Assembly (NCBI GenBank): GCA_002483465.1
Contig: DLHX01000012.1
Span: 1 to 64,000 of the forward strand
Length of the DNA: 64,000 nt
Source of the DNA: Micavibrio sp. UBA7657
GTDB lineage: Bacteria > Pseudomonadota > Alphaproteobacteria > Micavibrionales > Micavibrionaceae
Direction: 5' to 3'
Part shown: piece after piece, positions 60,006 to 64,000 of the stretch
Numbering within the stretch: the first letter of the stretch is position 1
Layout: each line of letters opens with the position of its first letter
The notes under the pieces: generated by a model
What the model saw: the letters and a program-made list of their open reading frames with translations, nothing else
What the model was told of the DNA's origin: nothing
The model's database searches: none
Translations under genes and position numbers: made by a program

Positions 60006-60935
60006 TTACTGCCCGTAGTTCTTCTTGAGATGCGCCATATCGAGGGGGATGTTGCGTTTGACCTCGCCCGCCGCGCCGAGGGGTTTGAGTTTTTTGCCAT
60101 CGACCTCGAGCGTTACGCCGCCGGAATTACCAAGCGAAATGGTGAGGTCGGGACGGTCGGGGACGTAATAGCGGTCGCCGGCTTGCAACACGCGCGAAAC
60201 GATGGATTTGCCGTCTTTTCCGCGAATTTCAACCCAGCTGTTTTCCCGGATATTCAGGATAATGCCCTCTTCCTTCGGCGGCGCCACTGCCGTGTCGGAC
60301 GATTGTATGGCGGCGGGCGCGGCGGCCGTTGTGGTTGTTCCGGCAACAGCGGGCGTTTCAGGCGGCGGCGCGTTCTGGACGGGCGCAGGTTGCGGCGGCA
60401 TGGGTTGCTGATTTTCTGTGGCCTGCGTTTCGGCTGGAGCAATCGCAGGCTGACCAGCGGCGGGCGCGGCGGCTTGTTCAAGCGGCGGCACTTCGGTGAC
60501 GGCGCTGCGGTCTTCGCCGCGCGTGCCGAACCAGACAGCTAAAATCACGACGGCGGCGGCGATGGAAACGCCGATCTGCCAGAATTGCGGCATTTTCGTA
60601 TCGGAAGCCATGACGGGATAATTGACCGCAGCGGTTGGCGGCTCGCGGCCACCCGCCTGTTTTTTGAAGAGGTTGACCATCTTGTCGCCATCTAAACCCA
60701 GATATTCGGAATAAGACCGGATGAAGCCGATGATGTAGACACGGCCCGGAAGCATGGCATAGTTGCCTGTTTCCAAGGCTTCGAGCTGCGAGGCGCGGAT
60801 GCGCAGGGCCCGCTCGATATCGGGCAGGCTCTGGTCATAATGGATCCGCGTACGGCGGAGAATTTCGCCGACGCTCAGGTCCGTATGAAAATGATCAGGT
60901 TGCTCTTGCTGTTCGCTCACGGCTGTCTGTCCCAT
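60006..60935 (-). CDS. rodZ: RodZ-like helix-turn-helix cytoskeletal membrane protein
   Basis: RodZ links MreB to the cell wall machinery. The 309-residue protein has a cytoplasmic Cro-type HTH (about 20-90, ILRRTRIHYDQSLPDIERAL and YIIGFIRSYSEYLGLD), one membrane helix (about 118-135), a Pro/Ala/Thr-rich periplasmic linker (about 150-215) and a C-terminal beta domain (ILNIRENSWVEIRGKDGK). It sits between lysC and prfA, where other alphaproteobacteria often have ptsP or other genes. Confidence 0.88.
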   Translation of the reverse strand: MGQTAVSEQQEQPDHFHTDLSVGEILRRTRIHYDQSLPDIERALRIRASQLEALETGNYAMLPGRVYIIGFIRSYSEYLGLDGDKMVNLFKKQAGGREPPTAAVNYPVMASDTKMPQFWQIGVSIAAAVVILAVWFGTRGEDRSAVTEVPPLEQAAAPAAGQPAIAPAETQATENQQPMPPQPAPVQNAPPPETPAVAGTTTTAAAPAAIQSSDTAVAPPKEEGIILNIRENSWVEIRGKDGKSIVSRVLQAGDRYYVPDRPDLTISLGNSGGVTLEVDGKKLKPLGAAGEVKRNIPLDMAHLKKNYGQ

Positions 60936-61033
60936 AACAGCCGCTACAATAGTGCATTAATTACTAATCTTCCAGCGCGTTATATGAAATTCTTAAGTGC
61001 TTGTGGCAGGCACGGTTGTAAAGCCGAAAATAC

Positions 61034-62263
61034 TCAACCCTCAAGACCGTAAGCCGCATGAAGCGAACGGACGGCCAGTTCGACATAGTCCTGCTCGATC
61101 AGGACGCTGATTTTGATTTCAGAGGTCGAGATGACCTGGATGTTGATGGATTTCTCGGCCAGCGTTTTGAACATGGTGTTGGCGACGCCGGAATGGCTTT
61201 TCATACCGATCCCGACTACGGAAACCTTGGCGACCGTGTCGGAGGTCTGGAGTTCCCTGTATTTCAGCTCTTTCAGGGCCTTGATGGTTTGAATCGCGCG
61301 CGGCAGGTCGGCCTGCGGCACGGTGAAGGTCATGTCGGTGTATTTGCCGTCCGGCGAAACGTTCTGGACGATCATGTCGACGTTAACCGCCGCATCGGCC
61401 AGCGGGCTGAATATTTTCGCCGCGACGCCGGGGACGTCGGGCACGCCGAGCAAGGTGACTTTGGCTTCGTCGCGTGTATACGCGACGCCGGTGACGAGTT
61501 GCTGTTCCACGATATCTTCCTCCCGTGTGACTAGTGTTCCCGGCAGATCGCTGCCGACATGGTCTTCAAAACTGGACAGAACCTGGATTGGAATATCCTT
61601 TTTCATGGCGATTTCCACCGAACGGATATGGAGGACTTTCGCCCCCACAGACGCCAGTTCCAGCATTTCTTCGTATGAAATCTTATCGATTTTCTTGGCG
61701 TGCGGCACGATGCGCGGGTCGGTCGTGTAGACGCCGTCAACATCGGTGTAGATATCGCAGCGCTCGGCGTCCAGCGCGGCGGCAATCGCCACGGCCGACG
61801 TATCGGAGCCGCCGCGACCCAGCGTTGTAACGCGGCCATCTTCCGTCATGCCCTGAAAGCCCGGGATAACGGCAACCTCGCCCGCATGCAGGCTTTTGAG
61901 AAGCTCGGCGGTTTTGATTTCGGCGATGCGGGCCTTGCTGTGGACGTCATCGGTGACAATCGGAAGCTGCCAGCCCTGCCACGACCGGGCCTTTACGCCC
62001 ATTTTCTGCAGGGTCATGGCCATGAGGCCCGATGTAATCTGTTCGCCGCTGGCCACCACGACGTCATATTCGCGGGTGTCGTGGAGTTTATCGACCTGGT
62101 TGCAGTATTCGACGAGCTGGTTCGTGACGCCGGCCATGGCGGAAACCACGACAGCAACTCTATGGCCGCGTTCGACCTCGCGCGCGATTTTCATCGCGGC
62201 ACCCTTGATCTTTGTAACGTCGGCAACCGATGTGCCGCCGAATTTTGCGACGATAAGAGCCAT
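61034..62263 (-). CDS. lysC: Aspartate kinase
   Basis: First step of the lysine, threonine, methionine and diaminopimelate pathway. The 409-residue protein starts MALIVAKFGGTSVAD, has GRGGSDTSAVAIAAAL and VYTTDPRIVPHAKKI in the kinase domain and two ACT-type regulatory domains in the last 150 residues (VSVVGIGMKSHSGVANTMF). GGAAGGA lies before the ATG at 62263; the frame is open 21 codons further. Feedback control by lysine/threonine is probable but not shown here. Confidence 0.95.
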   Translation of the reverse strand: MALIVAKFGGTSVADVTKIKGAAMKIAREVERGHRVAVVVSAMAGVTNQLVEYCNQVDKLHDTREYDVVVASGEQITSGLMAMTLQKMGVKARSWQGWQLPIVTDDVHSKARIAEIKTAELLKSLHAGEVAVIPGFQGMTEDGRVTTLGRGGSDTSAVAIAAALDAERCDIYTDVDGVYTTDPRIVPHAKKIDKISYEEMLELASVGAKVLHIRSVEIAMKKDIPIQVLSSFEDHVGSDLPGTLVTREEDIVEQQLVTGVAYTRDEAKVTLLGVPDVPGVAAKIFSPLADAAVNVDMIVQNVSPDGKYTDMTFTVPQADLPRAIQTIKALKELKYRELQTSDTVAKVSVVGIGMKSHSGVANTMFKTLAEKSINIQVISTSEIKISVLIEQDYVELAVRSLHAAYGLEG

Positions 62264-62329
62264 AATTCCTTCCAGAGGGCCGATATTTCGTGCTAAAAAG
62301 CTCCTGTTTTCTACAGAAAGACGCAATTT

Positions 62330-63052
62330 ATGTCCACCATTCTGAAGTCGGAAGTCGATAAATTTTCAAAAGACGCGCCCAGCTGGTGGGATGAAAACGG
62401 CCCTTTTGCCCCGCTTCACCGCCTGAATCCTGCGCGAATGGGCTATATCAGGGGCCAGATCTGCAGCCATTACGGTCTGGATGAGACGGGTCTCAAGCCT
62501 TTCAAGGGGTTTTCCATTTTAGATGTGGGATGCGGCGGCGGGCTGGTCTGTGAGCCCCTCTCCCGGCTCGGCGCGGAGGTTACGGGGATCGATGCCGACC
62601 CGATAGCAATCGAAACCGCCCGGGATCATGCAAGGCATTCGGGGCTGGAGATCCATTACCAAAACCAAGCGGCGGAGAATATCAAAACCAAATACGATGT
62701 TGTTCTCGCGCTGGAGATTATCGAGCATGTCGAAAACCCGGCGGAATTCGTCAAAAGTATTTCGAAACTGGTGAAGTCCGGCGGGCTCGTAATTTTCTCG
62801 ACACTGAACCGCACGCCGAAATCTTTCGCGCTCGGCATTGTCGCTGCGGAATATGTGATGCGCATTGTTCCACGTGGAACACATAGCTGGCGCCGTTTTG
62901 TGAAGCCTTCGGAGCTTGCACGTCATATGCGGGCGACTGGCATGGAGCCGAAAAATGTCAGCGGTCTTGTCCTGAGTCCGCTCAGCGGGGAATTCAAAAT
63001 TTCCGAGAATGATACTGCCGTGAATTATTTTATGTCGGCCCGGGCGGAGTAA
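62330..63052 (+). CDS. ubiG: Ubiquinone biosynthesis O-methyltransferase UbiG
   Basis: SAM-dependent methyltransferase acting twice in ubiquinone synthesis. The 240-residue protein has SWWDENGPFAPLHRLNPARMGYI, the SAM motif ILDVGCGGGLVCEPL, GIDADPIAIE and VLALEIIEHVENP, all typical of UbiG. It is divergent from lysC with about 66 bases between starts, an arrangement conserved in many alphaproteobacteria. Confidence 0.95.
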   Translation: MSTILKSEVDKFSKDAPSWWDENGPFAPLHRLNPARMGYIRGQICSHYGLDETGLKPFKGFSILDVGCGGGLVCEPLSRLGAEVTGIDADPIAIETARDHARHSGLEIHYQNQAAENIKTKYDVVLALEIIEHVENPAEFVKSISKLVKSGGLVIFSTLNRTPKSFALGIVAAEYVMRIVPRGTHSWRRFVKPSELARHMRATGMEPKNVSGLVLSPLSGEFKISENDTAVNYFMSARAE

Positions 63053-63130
63053 TATCAAATATGAAAATTGACGGGGGAAAACTCTCACCCGGGACTGGTC
63101 AGGCAGGGTTTAATCTTCTAACTTTTTAAT

Positions 63131-63328
63131 ATGAGTGGTTTTTTGACAGTCTGCCTTGGCCTGGCTTTGTTTTCGGTTCTTGCCGTGCTGGTGATCGGCA
63201 TTATCTCGATGGTCAAAGGTGGCGAATTCAACAAAAAATACGGTAACAGGCTGATGCGCGCCCGTGTTATTCTTCAGGGTGTGGCGCTCGCCATGCTTGC
63301 CCTCGCCTATATTTCCTCCCAAACCTAA
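63131..63328 (+). CDS. HIG1/twin-transmembrane small protein
   Basis: A 65-residue protein with two hydrophobic helices (about 5-27 and 44-62) linked by the basic MVKGGEFNKKYGNRLMRARV, matching the small HIG1-domain proteins that precede etfB or cytochrome genes in alphaproteobacteria. A role in respiratory complex assembly is suggested by the eukaryotic Hig1 family but unproven here. It is followed by etfB after 11 bases. Confidence 0.82.
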   Translation: MSGFLTVCLGLALFSVLAVLVIGIISMVKGGEFNKKYGNRLMRARVILQGVALAMLALAYISSQT

Positions 63329-63339
63329 AGAGTAGACCC

Positions 63340-64000
63340 ATGAAAATTCTCGTCCCCGTGAAGCGGGTTATCGATTTCAATGTCAAGGTCCGCGTTAAAA
63401 CCGACGGCAGCGGCGTTGACCTCGCCAACGTCAAGATGTCCATGAACCCGTTCGACGAGATTGCCGTCGAGGAAGCCGTGCGGCTGAAAGAAGGCGGCAA
63501 GGCGACGGAAGTGATCGTTGTCACGATCGGACCGGCGAAAGCGGAAGAACAACTGCGCACCGCGATGGCGATCGGCGCGGACAGAGGAATTTTAGTGAAG
63601 ACCGATGCGCCGACGGATCTCGGCGGTGTTGAGCCGCTGGCCGTTGCGAAAATGCTGAAGGCTTTGGTCGAAAAAGAAAAGCCTGATCTCGTTATCATGG
63701 GCAAGCAATCGATTGACGACGATTCAAACCAGACGGGGCAGATGCTGGCTGCGCTGCTCGGCTGGCCGCAGGGAACATTCGCGTCGAAACTGGATATTGA
63801 ATCCGGTTCATTAAAGGTGACGCGTGAAGTCGATGGCGGACTTGAAACTCTTTCACTGAAAACGCCCGCCGTTATCACGACTGATTTGCGCCTGAACGAG
63901 CCGCGCTACGCGAAGCTCCCCGATATTATGAAAGCCAAGAAAAAGCCGATGGAGACGATCGAGCCCTCGGCGCTCGGCGTCGATATCGCGCCGCGCTTGA
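63340..64000 (+). CDS. etfB: Electron transfer flavoprotein beta subunit, partial (window end)
   Basis: ETF passes electrons from acyl-CoA and other dehydrogenases to ETF-ubiquinone oxidoreductase. From the ATG at 63340 the frame stays open through the end of the window (220 complete codons of about 250), so the gene is cut by the edge, not broken. The start KILVPVKRVIDFNVKVRVK, MNPFDEIAVEEAVRLKEGG, GKQSIDDDSNQTGQMLAALLG and TTDLRLNEPRYAKLP are EtfB signatures. etfA is expected just downstream. Confidence 0.95.
   Translation, partial: MKILVPVKRVIDFNVKVRVKTDGSGVDLANVKMSMNPFDEIAVEEAVRLKEGGKATEVIVVTIGPAKAEEQLRTAMAIGADRGILVKTDAPTDLGGVEPLAVAKMLKALVEKEKPDLVIMGKQSIDDDSNQTGQMLAALLGWPQGTFASKLDIESGSLKVTREVDGGLETLSLKTPAVITTDLRLNEPRYAKLPDIMKAKKKPMETIEPSALGVDIAPRL

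Overview
The window looks like a chromosome segment of an alphaproteobacterium of moderate GC (roughly mid-50s percent by eye, not computed). Pointers are gene content and order: rimP-nusA-infB-rbfA-truB-rpsO-pnp; a fabA-fabB-fabI operon; a SUF-only Fe-S operon led by an Rrf2 regulator; GatCAB; small alphaproteobacterial families (DUF1491, DUF4167, HIG1 twin-membrane protein); and the order ubiG / lysC ... prfA-prmC-DUF4167 ... clpB. I cannot place it further; a deep-branching free-living lineage is my guess. No phage, transposase or CRISPR array was seen.

Layout. 1-10.4 kb: translation/transcription operon (rimP to rpsO), two small membrane proteins, gpmA and pnp. 10.4-17.5 kb: SET-domain protein, TSUP permease plus glycerophosphodiester phosphodiesterase, fatty-acid operon fabA-fabB-fabI (minus), a hypothetical and an SH3 protein. 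17.5-25.9 kb: dusA, then the long minus-strand suf operon (Rrf2 regulator, sufB, five inserted small genes, sufC, sufD, sufS, sufT, sufA) with a Fur-box-like palindrome in front. 26-37 kb: membrane-anchored spermidine-synthase-like protein, prfC, small unknown genes, a Fur-family regulator, a PAS histidine kinase next to a degenerate GGDEF protein, tgt-rpmB and a CobD/CbiB-like membrane protein. 37-45.7 kb: PHA depolymerase, YgjP-type metallopeptidase, ruvX, and a gat operon interrupted by a small membrane gene (gatC/gatA) and by two cysteine-rich secreted paralogues (gatA/gatB), then an orphan MraZ-like protein. 45.7-54.6 kb: MFS transporter, TerD, TMEM175-like channel, VOC protein, tRNA-Ser(GCU) flanked by copies of its own ends, lipoproteins, DTW protein, M17 peptidase and a MurC/Mpl-like ligase. 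54.6-64 kb: clpB, DUF4167, prmC-prfA, rodZ, lysC, ubiG, HIG1 protein and the start of etfB, cut by the window edge.

The recurring oddity is repeat DNA inside or between core genes: a palindromic repeat read in frame within truB, DnaA-box-like 12-bp units inside ruvX (and a decayed version in sufD), a GTCATTGCGAG-type palindrome in two intergenic places, and a 17-nt stop/start junction present three times in the suf operon around inserted genes. The suf and gat operons both carry extra, mostly translationally coupled genes of unknown function, which are the best candidates here for undescribed biology.
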